A stretch of DNA of 64,000 nt from Verrucomicrobiota bacterium (GCA_021772615.1 JAJFLQ010000174.1:40802-104801); one strand, 5' to 3'; shown: positions 52,766-61,381, numbered from the stretch's first letter. The notes: a model not told the origin generated them from the letters alone. Numbers and translations: made by a program.

Positions 52766-53355
52766 AGAAGCTGGCAACGCTTATCATCTCGATTTCATTC
52801 GTTGTCTACCCGTTTCTCGTGTACTGGGGACTCAATCGCTTTTCTCCGCGCGGCCTGGCCGCGGTGTTGCTGGCTTTGGTCATGGTGCGCGCGGCGCATG
52901 CCGCCGGTCGCCGCGGTTACGTGCTGTTGCTCCTGGCGATGTCGGTGGTCGTGTTTGCCCCGGTATTGATCTTTAACGACGGGCAATATCTGTTGTATGT
53001 GCCCTTTATTATCAATATGTCACTCCTCTTCGTTTTCGGATCTACTATCCTGAAACCTCCTGCGCTGATCGAGCGATTCGCGCGTCTGGAGATGCCTGAT
53101 TTGCCGCCGTCCGCCGTGGCATACTGCCGCAATGTTACCAAGGTCTGGTGCGCGTTTTTCGTGATCAACGGCGGCATCGCACTCGGCTCTGCGGTCTCGG
53201 GGGCCATGCCGTTCTGGACGCTGTACAACGGATTCGTGAGCTACACGCTTATCGGTTTGTTGTTCGCCGCGGAATTCTGCTATCGCAAGATAGTAAAGGT
53301 ACCTACATTCGATGCCGAACTTGCCAGGATGGCCGGGACAGGTACAGGTTCGTGA
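52762..53355 (+). CDS. COG4648 family membrane protein
   Basis: A 197-residue membrane protein with five to six hydrophobic segments and no charged catalytic motif in them. 'DLPPSAVAYCRNVTKVWCAFFVINGGIALGSA' and 'WTLYNGFVSYTLIGLLFAAEFCYRKIV' are the two blocks shared by COG4648 proteins, a marker of aryl polyene clusters. The function is not established; a role in anchoring or moving the acyl product is often suggested. The 4-nt overlap with the ACP gene on its left suggests the two are made together. Confidence 0.83.
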   Translation: MKKLATLIISISFVVYPFLVYWGLNRFSPRGLAAVLLALVMVRAAHAAGRRGYVLLLLAMSVVVFAPVLIFNDGQYLLYVPFIINMSLLFVFGSTILKPPALIERFARLEMPDLPPSAVAYCRNVTKVWCAFFVINGGIALGSAVSGAMPFWTLYNGFVSYTLIGLLFAAEFCYRKIVKVPTFDAELARMAGTGTGS

Positions 53356-53356
53356 C

Positions 53357-55126
53357 ATGACACGGCATACCGCGCACAATTCACTGTCACAGCTGCTTGC
53401 CGGCGGCCGGTCGCCGGCAACCGCGGTCGCGCACTTGGACAATGGCGAGGTCACGTGGTTGACGTTTGCCGATCAGGTCGGCAGATTGGCCGGGGAACTC
53501 CGCACGCGGCCGGCTCAGGACTGGGTGCTTTTCTGCGGGTCGCCGTATGCGTTCGCGGTCGGGTTTTTCGCTCTGTTGCACAGTGAAAAATCCATTATTA
53601 TGCCGCCGAATATGCAGCCCGGCAGCCTTTCGGAGATCGGTGCGATCACACAGAACGCGGTAACAGATCTCGACATCGCCCTGGATGGTTTCGAACAGCT
53701 TTCACCGTTGGAAGCTAGACCGCGGCAACGCACGGCATTCACCGCGCTGGATCCAGAGCCGGTTCGGCTGCGGTTGTATACGTCCGGGTCGACGGGCGAA
53801 CGAAAGGTAGTCCGCAAGACACTCGATCAACTTGACTCGGAGATTGCGGTGTTGCAGTCGACATGGGGACATGAATGGCGACAGGCGGATGTCTTTTCGA
53901 CGGTATCGCATCAACATATCTATGGTTTGCTTTTTACCGTTCTTCTACCACTTTCTACCGGTCGACGATTCTGGGACGAGACGTTCACAGCGCCGGAGCG
54001 ATTGGCAGATTGTGTTAACGCTGTGGGCAGCGGGTTGATCGTTTCGAGTCCGGCCTATCTCCGGCGTTTCGCCGGTCTTACAGGGGGACTTCTCAAGAGG
54101 CCGGACACGTGCTGCATTGTCTCATCCGGCGGGTTGCTTCCAACGGCGACGGCGACCGCCGTGGCGGACGCCCTCGGGCAGCCGCCATTGGAAGTGCTCG
54201 GATCGACCGAAACCGGCGGCGTGGCCTGGCGGCGGCAATCGCAATCGGCGTCGAAGTCCGCGTGGCAGCCGCTCGGCGGGGTCACCGTGAACGTCGATGC
54301 GCCGGATCGGCGCCTGCGGGTGAAGTCCCCGTTCGTATCCGGGCCCGCCGGCGATTGGTTCGTCATGGGCGACTGCGTGGCGCCGGCGGATAACGGCGCC
54401 TTTTATCTCCTTGGTCGCGGTGACCGGATCGTAAAGATCGAGGACAAACGGCTGTCGCTCACAGAACTCGAAACGCGACTGGAGAGGCATCCGTTTGTTG
54501 ACGCCTGCGCCGCCGTCGACCTTCATCCGGCAGAAGACGCACGCATGGCGGTGGGGATGATCGTCGTGCTGTCGGAGCAGGGCCGACGCAGCCTCGCCGA
54601 AGGAGAACGCTCCCGCCTCAATAATGATATGGAGGCGATTCTCAGTCCTTTTGTCGATCCTGTTTTCGTGCCGAAACTCTGGCGATACACCGATCGTCTG
54701 CCGGAGAATTCGCAAGGTAAGGTTTCCGCGGCGGCAGCGCGCCGTTTATTTGACGGCGGCTATGATCCGGCGCAAGTGTCGCCACTCGAACTGATGACCA
54801 CGCGGGAACCCGAACGCGTGGAGGCAACGTGTATGGTCCCGGCAACGCTGCGGTATCTTGATGGTCATTTTCCTGATCGGCCGATCGTGCCCGGGGTCGT
54901 TCAATTGGATTGGGTGATGGCCTATGCAGCTGCGTTGCTCCCCTCACCGCTGCCGTCCTTGCGAATGGAGTCGGTCAAATTCCAGACGCCACTCCTGCCT
55001 CACGCTGTGTTTAACCTGGAAGTCAGGCGTGGTACCGGGATCCCCAGGGTGAAATTTCGGCTGTGGCGTGATACCATACTCTACTCGTCCGGCCGGATAA
55101 CAGCTGTTCCGGCGGGCACGTCGTAA
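53357..55126 (+). CDS. Fused acyl ligase and hotdog-fold dehydratase
   Basis: A 589-residue fusion. Residues 1-460 are an AMP-dependent ligase: 'LYTSGSTGERKVVRKT' (P-loop), 'LEVLGSTETGGVAWRR' (A5), 'FVMGDCVA' and 'LLGRGDRIVKIEDKRLSLTELE' (hinge), 'NSQGKVSAAAAR' (A10). Residues about 475-585 are a FabA/Z-like dehydratase: 'ATLRYLDGHFPDRPIVPGVVQLDWVMAYAA' with the catalytic His in GHFP. Aryl polyene clusters have this ligase-dehydratase pair, often fused (ApeH/ApeI type). The dehydratase would remove water from 3-hydroxyacyl chains to build the polyene. The N-terminal start at 53357 avoids the overlapping reading frame of the COG4648 gene. Confidence 0.85.
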   Translation: MTRHTAHNSLSQLLAGGRSPATAVAHLDNGEVTWLTFADQVGRLAGELRTRPAQDWVLFCGSPYAFAVGFFALLHSEKSIIMPPNMQPGSLSEIGAITQNAVTDLDIALDGFEQLSPLEARPRQRTAFTALDPEPVRLRLYTSGSTGERKVVRKTLDQLDSEIAVLQSTWGHEWRQADVFSTVSHQHIYGLLFTVLLPLSTGRRFWDETFTAPERLADCVNAVGSGLIVSSPAYLRRFAGLTGGLLKRPDTCCIVSSGGLLPTATATAVADALGQPPLEVLGSTETGGVAWRRQSQSASKSAWQPLGGVTVNVDAPDRRLRVKSPFVSGPAGDWFVMGDCVAPADNGAFYLLGRGDRIVKIEDKRLSLTELETRLERHPFVDACAAVDLHPAEDARMAVGMIVVLSEQGRRSLAEGERSRLNNDMEAILSPFVDPVFVPKLWRYTDRLPENSQGKVSAAAARRLFDGGYDPAQVSPLELMTTREPERVEATCMVPATLRYLDGHFPDRPIVPGVVQLDWVMAYAAALLPSPLPSLRMESVKFQTPLLPHAVFNLEVRRGTGIPRVKFRLWRDTILYSSGRITAVPAGTS

Positions 55127-55138
55127 ACGTAACAAACA

Positions 55139-57613
55139 ATGAAGACCGCTGATTCACCAAGGAAAGCAATCGACATCGTGCCTGAAGTTCGAGGAAAAAT
55201 CAACCCCGTGATCACGGGAATCGGCGTGCTTAGCCCCATCGGTCACGACATCGACTCTGTCCGTACAGCGTTGCGCGATGGGTGCTGCGGTATTCGACCG
55301 GCGACAAAGATCGACATGTCCAGCTTCCGTGCCAATCATGCCGGCGAGATTCGTGACTTCTCCCCAGATGCGGTATTGTCGCAGGAGGTGGTAGGTGCGA
55401 TCACGGATCCGTACCTGATCTACGCGCTGGCCGCAGCGAAAGCGGCATGTAACGACGCCGGACTGGTCGTTGAACGCGGACGCCGCCAACGGTCGATCGC
55501 CATGGTGCTGGGTACGTGCAACGGTGGCCTGGTTTCCGCCGAGTCGCAGTACCGTACGGACACCAACGGCCGGCCCGCCACGTTCAACCACCAGCTTCAC
55601 CTGCAGTCGCAATTTTACGGTTTCGGCAAGGCCCTGGCATATTTTCTGGGGCTCGGCGGTGAGTCGTGGATTGCCACCACGGCGTGCTCATCGACCACAG
55701 TCGCGCTGACGATCGCCGGCAACCTCATCCGCCTCGGTTATTACGATGCCGTCCTGGTCGGCGGCGCCGATGGATTGTCATTGGCGAACATAGCGGGATT
55801 CGACGGCCTCAAGGCTACAACACCCGAAATTAATGCCCCGTTTTCAACACCGATCGGCCTTAATGTTGGTGAAGCGAGCTGTTTCTGGATACTCGAGAAC
55901 AGCGCGGCAGCGGCGGCAAGATCGGCCCGCGTATACGGTTGCCTCGCCGGCTATGCGACGACGCTGGATGGCCATCATCCCACAGCGCCGCATCCCGGTG
56001 GCGACGGCGCCTGTACGACATTGCAACTGGCCATAGAAAACGCCGGACTCACGATCGACGACATTGGCTGCATCAACCTCCACGGTACCGGCACCGAGTT
56101 GAACGACAAAGCAGAATCCCGTGGTGTCGCCCGGCTGCTGGACAACCGAAAGGTTCCCTGTTCGGCCACGAAATCATTCTTCGGCCACTGTATGGGTAGT
56201 GCAGGCATACTGGAAGCGACCTGCAATCTGGTTGCCATGCTGGATGACTTCATTCCGCCGACGTTGCATTTTCGCGAGCCGCGCCCTGGCTGCAATCTCG
56301 ACTACGTGCCAAACCAATCAAGGGCATGCAACTACGACGCCTTCGCATCCGCCAATTACGCATTTGGCGGCAGCAACGCCGCCGTCGTTATCACCCGGAC
56401 ACCAGCCGATGCTGCACCAGCGTCGCCGTTGAAACGTGTCGTCCTGACGGGCTGCGGCGCCGTCTCGTCGCTAGGCCTGCATCTTGATGCCATCCTGGAT
56501 GCGCTGCATCGGGATGAAGTCGGTCTGGGCGATGTGAACGGGCATTTCGAGAAATGTCTTGGCTCCCGGAGAATCGGGTTTGTAGAGGATTTTACAGATC
56601 GTGACATCTGCCGGCGACTGGACTTTACGGACATGAACAAGATAAGCCGCATGGCAACCGCGGCGGCATGGATGGCGTTGGACACGGCGGGGTTGCGGCC
56701 CTCGCGACGCGATGCGGGCGACTTCGGTATCGCTGTGGGCCTGTGTAACGGATCCGACGAGACCGCGCATATGAAACGTACGTTTGCCACCGCGAACCAC
56801 GTGGCCGATATCGGCAGTTTTTCTAATATTACACCCAATTCGGTTACCGGTTGGGTGTCGACGGCGCTGTATCTCAAAGGCGCCAATACTACGATCACCA
56901 ATGGTCCGCACGCTGCAATGAGCAGCCTCGCCTTTGCCTATGACACCATCCGTCTCGGCGACAGTCGCTACATGCTTGCGGGCGGCGCAGACGAGGCCTA
57001 CGAACTGATCTATGGGAACTATAATTTTCTCAATTGGGTCTGTCTCGGAGATGACGAAGTGGATTATCGGATTCGAATGGACAACACAACAGAGAAGGTT
57101 CTGGGCGAGGGCGCTGCATTTGCCGTACTCGAATCGGCCGACAACGCAGCTGCGCGTACGGCGCCGGTTCTGGCCGAAATACTGGGCTACGGCTTCAGTA
57201 CCGACGGCGACGACTTTTTCGGTCCGTGCCTCGACGCATGCGGATTGGATTACGCCGTCAGCACCGCCCTTCAGCGATCCGGGATCGCCGTCGGCGAGAT
57301 CGACTTGATCATCTGGGCGCCGCAGGGCAATGTTCAGGACAAGAAGATGCTTGATATTCATCGCAAGTACTGGCATTCTGATAAGCCTATGGTGACGACG
57401 ACATTCCACACGGGGTTCGTTGAATCGAGTTCGATTCTGATGTCATTGGCCTGTGTACTCGCTTCGCTCGACCGCGGGCGTGGTGTGTGGCCGCAGCGCA
57501 CGGGAGTGCCGACCGTCGACCGTCCGGTTTCCAACACGGCAATTCGTAACGTCCTTGCGATCGCGGGATCGGATATCGGGTATAATTATGCTGTGGTTCT
57601 GCAGCGTCCGTAA
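55139..57613 (+). CDS. Fused double ketosynthase: active KS plus nucleophile-less KS
   Basis: An 824-residue tandem of two ketosynthase domains. The first (about 20-420) is complete: 'WIATTACSSTTVALTIA' (nucleophile Cys), 'INLHGTGTELNDKAE' and 'KSFFGHCMGSAGILEA' (both His). The second (about 430-824) keeps the fold ('VVLTGCGAVSSLGLH', 'LGEGAAFAVLESAD', 'TTTFHTGFVESSSIL') but the nucleophile region reads 'NTTITNGPHAAMSSLAFA', without a Cys. This is the arrangement of a KS-alpha and its chain-length factor in a type II system, but on one chain. Together with the PF13723-type protein the cluster thus has two chain-length-factor-like partners. It probably extends the polyene. Confidence 0.85.
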   Translation: MKTADSPRKAIDIVPEVRGKINPVITGIGVLSPIGHDIDSVRTALRDGCCGIRPATKIDMSSFRANHAGEIRDFSPDAVLSQEVVGAITDPYLIYALAAAKAACNDAGLVVERGRRQRSIAMVLGTCNGGLVSAESQYRTDTNGRPATFNHQLHLQSQFYGFGKALAYFLGLGGESWIATTACSSTTVALTIAGNLIRLGYYDAVLVGGADGLSLANIAGFDGLKATTPEINAPFSTPIGLNVGEASCFWILENSAAAAARSARVYGCLAGYATTLDGHHPTAPHPGGDGACTTLQLAIENAGLTIDDIGCINLHGTGTELNDKAESRGVARLLDNRKVPCSATKSFFGHCMGSAGILEATCNLVAMLDDFIPPTLHFREPRPGCNLDYVPNQSRACNYDAFASANYAFGGSNAAVVITRTPADAAPASPLKRVVLTGCGAVSSLGLHLDAILDALHRDEVGLGDVNGHFEKCLGSRRIGFVEDFTDRDICRRLDFTDMNKISRMATAAAWMALDTAGLRPSRRDAGDFGIAVGLCNGSDETAHMKRTFATANHVADIGSFSNITPNSVTGWVSTALYLKGANTTITNGPHAAMSSLAFAYDTIRLGDSRYMLAGGADEAYELIYGNYNFLNWVCLGDDEVDYRIRMDNTTEKVLGEGAAFAVLESADNAAARTAPVLAEILGYGFSTDGDDFFGPCLDACGLDYAVSTALQRSGIAVGEIDLIIWAPQGNVQDKKMLDIHRKYWHSDKPMVTTTFHTGFVESSSILMSLACVLASLDRGRGVWPQRTGVPTVDRPVSNTAIRNVLAIAGSDIGYNYAVVLQRP

Positions 57614-57632
57614 AGTAGCGGAGTGATGGGTT

Positions 57633-57944
57633 GTGAATACACGAAATAACGATGTAATCCAGCGGCGTTCGACAATTATTGAAGGTCTGAAAGCCGAGTT
57701 GATCGACAGGCTCGAATTGGACTACGAGCCTGCCGACTTGCACGAAGATGTGTCTCTTCTGGGCGCCGGTCTCGGCCTGGACTCGCTGGATGCCCTGGAA
57801 ATCGTACTCGCTGTGGAAGGCAGGTTTGACGTGAAAATTCCGGATGGGAACATTTCCGCATTGCGATCCATCAACACGCTGGTGGATTTCATAATCGCAG
57901 AAGAAGATCGAGGGGAAGGTGATCGTGAGAGTACCGCATCTTAG
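57633..57944 (+). CDS. Acyl carrier protein
   Basis: A 103-residue ACP from GTG 57633. 'LGAGLGLDSLDALEIVLAVEGRFDVKIPDGN' carries the phosphopantetheine Ser. It is the third carrier in the cluster and is located between the double ketosynthase and the GcvT-like gene, which it overlaps by 26 nt. Its N-terminal extension (MNTRNNDVIQRRSTII) is longer than in the second ACP. Confidence 0.9.
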   Translation: MNTRNNDVIQRRSTIIEGLKAELIDRLELDYEPADLHEDVSLLGAGLGLDSLDALEIVLAVEGRFDVKIPDGNISALRSINTLVDFIIAEEDRGEGDRESTAS

Positions 57945-59034
57945 GTCCAAACTGGCCGGATTGGGCACGACATTCCGCGAGCGTAGCGGTATCGAGATTC
58001 CGAATCGCGTTCACGACGAGGAGGCGGAGTACCGGATGGTTCGCGACCATGCTGCGCTGTGTGATTTTTCATTCATGCAGAAATACATCTTTCCCGAAGA
58101 TACCGGTATCGAGCTGCTGGACGATATTTTTCCCGGAAACGTCGCCAAACTTCGATTCGGTCGGGTGCTGCATACATTTCTCGCCGACGACAACGGGCAG
58201 ATCACGGCAGACTGTTATATCGCCAACAACGACGATGAGATCATCGTTTTCTGTGAAAGCCTGATCGACGACAGCGCGCTGTCGGAGGTGTTCACGCGCC
58301 GCGACGGCACGGCAGCGGGAATGCGAAACATCACCGACAGCCACACGGTTCTCAGTGTCGACGGCGTCGATGCGTGGAAGGTGGTGAAGGACGTGTTCGG
58401 ACTGGATGTGCTCGGCCTGCCGTATCTTTCCATCGAACAATATCCCTACGAGGATATCGACGTATCCGTAATTCGCGCCGGCAAGACATCCGAATTCGGG
58501 TATCAGGTACTCGTGCCCAACAGTCACGCGGACAGTCTGTTCCAAAAGCTTTATGAAAACACAACGGCTGCCGGCGGCGGACTGTGCGGACTTGCAATCC
58601 ACGATCTGCTGCGTCTCGAAGGCCGGTTTTTCAATGTCTTCGCCGAGGGCATGTCGGTAAAAACCCCGCTGGAACTCGGGTTGCAGTGGATGATCGACTT
58701 CCACAAAGACGGTTACAACGGCTGCCAGGCAATATCGGCCCATCGGCAACGGGGCGTAGACCAAAAGATCATCGGAATTTCCTATCGCGCTCCGAACCGA
58801 ATCGTCTGTGATGACACGATCTATGATGGCGGCGCGGAGGTCGCCCGGATCCATGCAACGTGCCACTCGTATCAGCTGGATTGCGAAATCGGGCTGGCAC
58901 TTTTCCCGGTCGCCACTGCGTACGCAGGCCTTGAATTCAAGCTGGGCGGGGCGGAACAGATCCCGGTGCAGACCATATCCATGCCCCCGATCATGCCGAA
59001 AAGCCTGGGCATAAACCTTACCGATTACTACTGA
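57919..59034 (+). CDS. GcvT-family (folate-dependent aminomethyltransferase-like) protein
   Basis: A 371-residue protein of the GcvT/YgfZ family. 'YRMVRDHAALCDFSFMQKYIF' and 'GQITADCYIANNDDEIIVFCES' are the T-protein N-terminal blocks, with an Asp (near 94) where GcvT has its catalytic Asp. 'AGKTSEFGYQVLVPNSHADSLFQKLYEN', 'GLAIHDLLRLEGRFFNVF' and the C-terminal barrel are also present. GcvT transfers a C1 unit from glycine to THF; family members also demethylate or act as THF-dependent enzymes. No gcvH, gcvP or gcvPA/PB lies nearby, so a glycine-cleavage role is unlikely. GTG 57919 and GTG 57925 are alternative starts; GAGGGGAAGG precedes both. Confidence 0.75.
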   Translation: MIVRVPHLRSKLAGLGTTFRERSGIEIPNRVHDEEAEYRMVRDHAALCDFSFMQKYIFPEDTGIELLDDIFPGNVAKLRFGRVLHTFLADDNGQITADCYIANNDDEIIVFCESLIDDSALSEVFTRRDGTAAGMRNITDSHTVLSVDGVDAWKVVKDVFGLDVLGLPYLSIEQYPYEDIDVSVIRAGKTSEFGYQVLVPNSHADSLFQKLYENTTAAGGGLCGLAIHDLLRLEGRFFNVFAEGMSVKTPLELGLQWMIDFHKDGYNGCQAISAHRQRGVDQKIIGISYRAPNRIVCDDTIYDGGAEVARIHATCHSYQLDCEIGLALFPVATAYAGLEFKLGGAEQIPVQTISMPPIMPKSLGINLTDYY

Positions 59035-59036
59035 TC

Positions 59037-59804
59037 ATGGCCGCTACCGAGCCGACCTGCAGCGGCATGAAGGGAAAGATCGCGCTTGTTACCGGGGGGT
59101 CCCGGGGCATCGGCGCGGCAATTGTGGCCGACCTTGCCGCAAAAGGCTGTATCGTTTACTTCACCTTTCACCGGCACCGCGAAGCCGCGGAAGCCGTTGC
59201 CGCGGATACCGGCGCCACCGGCGTCACCTGTTCACAAACCGACTGTGACGCGATTACCGGTGTCGTCGATCGTATCATTGGTGAGCAAAAGAAGATTGAT
59301 ATCCTGGTGAACAATGCCGGGACCACAGCCGACCAGTTCATCATGACGCTTCCCCCGGACGCATGGGACAAGGTGATGGACACCAATGTAAAAGGCGCCT
59401 ATCTATGGACCAAAGCCGTGTCGCGCCCGATGATGACCACCAGGTCCGGCGCCATTGTCAACGTCAGTTCCGTGTCCGGTCTGATCGGCACCGCCGGTCA
59501 GAGCGCCTACTGTGCGTCGAAGGGTGCGATTCTGGCATTTACACGCTCGATCGCTGCCGAGTTTGCCCGCTACCACATTCGCGTGAACGTGGTCGTGCCT
59601 GGTTTCATCACGACCGATATGACGGCCGTGCTTCCGCCACAGATCAAGCGATCGAGCAAGGACAGAATCGCGCTCAAGCGCTTTGGCATGCCTGACGAGG
59701 TCGCGCGCGTCGTGTCTTTCCTCTGCTCCGATGACGCCTCCTACATCGTCGGTCAGTCGCTCGTTGTCGACGGCGGCCTCTCCACCGTCGTTCCGTTTCG
59801 GTAA
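59037..59804 (+). CDS. 3-ketoacyl-ACP reductase, FabG-like SDR
   Basis: A 255-residue short-chain dehydrogenase. 'ALVTGGSRGIGAAIVADL' is the NADPH motif, 'ILVNNAGTT' the NNAG block, and the catalytic triad is in 'INVSSVSG' plus 'SAYCASKGAILAFTRS' (Ser, Tyr, Lys). The C-terminus 'PDEVARVVSFLCSDDASYIVGQSLVVDGGL' is typical of FabG. It would reduce the 3-ketoacyl-ACP made by the ketosynthase, before the fused dehydratase. It is the last gene of the cluster on this strand and starts 2 nt after the GcvT-like gene. Confidence 0.92.
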   Translation: MAATEPTCSGMKGKIALVTGGSRGIGAAIVADLAAKGCIVYFTFHRHREAAEAVAADTGATGVTCSQTDCDAITGVVDRIIGEQKKIDILVNNAGTTADQFIMTLPPDAWDKVMDTNVKGAYLWTKAVSRPMMTTRSGAIVNVSSVSGLIGTAGQSAYCASKGAILAFTRSIAAEFARYHIRVNVVVPGFITTDMTAVLPPQIKRSSKDRIALKRFGMPDEVARVVSFLCSDDASYIVGQSLVVDGGLSTVVPFR

Positions 59805-59807
59805 ACC

Positions 59808-59925
59808 GCGCCTCGCCACCGGCGGCCTCCATGATGCCAACACGCGCCCTCCGTCTGCCCAAACCGGCTGGAGGGCGAGAGGCCTCTCGCGCCATCCAAG
59901 CGTTTCGCCACCGGCGGCCGAGGCC
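59808..59925. repeat. Dispersed GC-rich repeat, copy B, closing the polyketide cluster
   Basis: CGCCTCGCCACCGGCGGCC at 59808-59826 recurs in altered form at 59901-59919. Between them GGCTGGAGGGCGAG (59866-59879) matches the repeat at 32957. The 39 bases at 59881-59919 match 13027-13065. The stretch also pairs with itself (GGCCTCTCGCGCC). It may help end transcription from either side. Confidence 0.5.
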
Positions 59926-59940
59926 GTCCGCAAGGGCATT

Positions 59941-60372
59941 TCACGGTTTCAGTGCGAAGACCAGAGTTGACCCGCCGATCTGGATGATATCACCGTGGAC
60001 TAGGCACTTGGTCATCACTCGGCTCTTGTTCACCGAGAGACCGTTCGTCGAATTCAGGTCCTTTAGAATCCACACGCCGTCGCGCGCCTCGATCTTTGCA
60101 TGGTGACCCGACAGGTAAGCATCATCCAATACCACATCGTTATCGTCGGCTGCACCGATTGTCAGCGTTTCCTTCAGGCGAATCCAGCGGTGAATTCCGG
60201 AGGCTTTCAGCAGCACGCAGGCGTCCGCATCCTCGGGCGGCGACGATTGAACCAGAATTCTGGACACGTCACTCAAGTGCTTCATAAGTTCACTCGGTGG
60301 CTCATCGAGTGACGATGGATGTATGGCGTTAAGCTCGCATATTTGTGTTCTCGTTTCACGATCCATCGTCAT
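59941..60372 (-). CDS. FHA-domain protein
   Basis: A 143-residue protein whose C-terminal two-thirds is a forkhead-associated domain: 'LTIGAADDNDVVLDDAYLSGHHAKIEARDGVWILKDLNSTNGLSVN' has the conserved S-x-x-H and N-G pair that bind phospho-Thr. The N-terminal 50 residues are not conserved. The gene overlaps the upstream ECF sigma gene by 4 nt (ATGA), so the two are made together. An FHA partner next to a sigma factor suggests control by a Ser/Thr kinase, but no kinase gene is seen in the window. Confidence 0.85.
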   Translation of the reverse strand: MTMDRETRTQICELNAIHPSSLDEPPSELMKHLSDVSRILVQSSPPEDADACVLLKASGIHRWIRLKETLTIGAADDNDVVLDDAYLSGHHAKIEARDGVWILKDLNSTNGLSVNKSRVMTKCLVHGDIIQIGGSTLVFALKP

Positions 60373-60983
60373 TCTTCTCCAAGTTCCGTTTTGAGCTTCA
60401 GAAATTCGCGCCTGATCGCCGCCACTATCCTGTGGGCAGGAGTGTATACATTTGATTCGGTGACGCCCAGCAGCTCAGCCACCTCTTTCGCAGTGCGTCC
60501 CTCAAGCTTGTGTTTTATGAACGCTTGCCATACCGAGTCACTCGTTCTCTTCCGTACATTCTCCATTGCAAGAGCGAGCAGATATTTGTCCCATTCTCGG
60601 TCCATTTCGGCTCCGGGAGCGTTGTTGCCACCAGGAATCTCGCCGTCCTGCGGGTTCAACGGCACCACTACGGCGCCATTGGGACCGATCACTTGATTCT
60701 GCCGCCGAACACGCCTGATTGCTGCCAGCAACTGGAAATATAAGTATGCTCGGAATTGTCCTCTACTCCGATCGTACCGAAATGTCGGCATCGCCTGCAT
60801 GAGGCGCAGCATGCACTCCTGCAGAACGTCCTTGGCTTCCGTTTCATTACATCCTCGCTGCCGCGCATTGCCGACGATGAACGGTGCGTAGACGCGGTAA
60901 AAACGATCCCATGCGGCCGCATCATTCAGGTCAACTAGTTTCTCCAGCAATGTCGCCGAAGTAGGTGTGGTTACTTTACTCAT
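60369..60983 (-). CDS. ECF-type RNA polymerase sigma factor
   Basis: A 204-residue ECF sigma factor. Region 2 is 'FYRVYAPFIVGNARQRGCNETEAKDVLQECMLRLMQAM' followed by 'FRYDRSRGQFRAYLYFQLLAAIRRVRRQ'; region 4 is 'WQAFIKHKLEGRTAKEVAELLGVTESNVYTPAHRIVAAIRREF' with the DNA-binding helix-turn-helix. The linker holds a long Asn/Pro/Gly-rich loop (about 105-125), as in the sigma factors common in Planctomycetes and related phyla. No anti-sigma gene is adjacent; the FHA protein is the only partner. Confidence 0.85.
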   Translation of the reverse strand: MSKVTTPTSATLLEKLVDLNDAAAWDRFYRVYAPFIVGNARQRGCNETEAKDVLQECMLRLMQAMPTFRYDRSRGQFRAYLYFQLLAAIRRVRRQNQVIGPNGAVVVPLNPQDGEIPGGNNAPGAEMDREWDKYLLALAMENVRKRTSDSVWQAFIKHKLEGRTAKEVAELLGVTESNVYTPAHRIVAAIRREFLKLKTELGEE

Positions 60984-61300
60984 TCGTTTACTTCACTTTT
61001 ACCCGAATCCCGATGTTCATCGTACACTGCAGAAATTGGATTGCACAATTCCGGCACGGCCAGACTTCCGTTTTTTCTGGAGGGACGACGTCCTCGGCGT
61101 CCGCCCCATCACGCATCGACATCAATTGGCATGTGACTACCGCCCGTTATGGTTGTTCGTATAAGATTCGCCCAGCTGTACTGAATGCGCAGTACTACAA
61201 GGGAATAGCACGGGCAGACCGTATCCTTACACTGGTTCATGAAAAAATTTTCAGATCCGAGAATGGTTGACTAACAAATATCGGGGTGTGCAACATAAAC
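60984..61300. other. Intergenic gap before the toxin-antitoxin operon
   Basis: About 315 bases between divergent genes. The left part should hold the sigma factor promoter; base composition becomes AT-richer to the right. I see no further gene, RNA or repeat. Confidence 0.4.
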
Positions 61301-61340
61301 TTGAAATTCTATTATCATAGTTATACTATCTAAGTATAAC
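61301..61340 (+). promoter_or_regulatory. Promoter and operator of the toxin-antitoxin pair
   Basis: TTGAAA (61301-61306) and TATACT (61322-61327), 15 bp apart, are a plausible -35/-10 pair. TATACT lies inside a perfect inverted repeat, GTTATACT (61320-61327), 5 nt, AGTATAAC (61333-61340). An antitoxin binding here would cover the -10 box, as expected for AbrB-type autoregulation. Confidence 0.6.
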
Positions 61341-61381
61341 CATTGTTTGTCTTGAAATTCCCATCGCTATGGAGGTCGACA

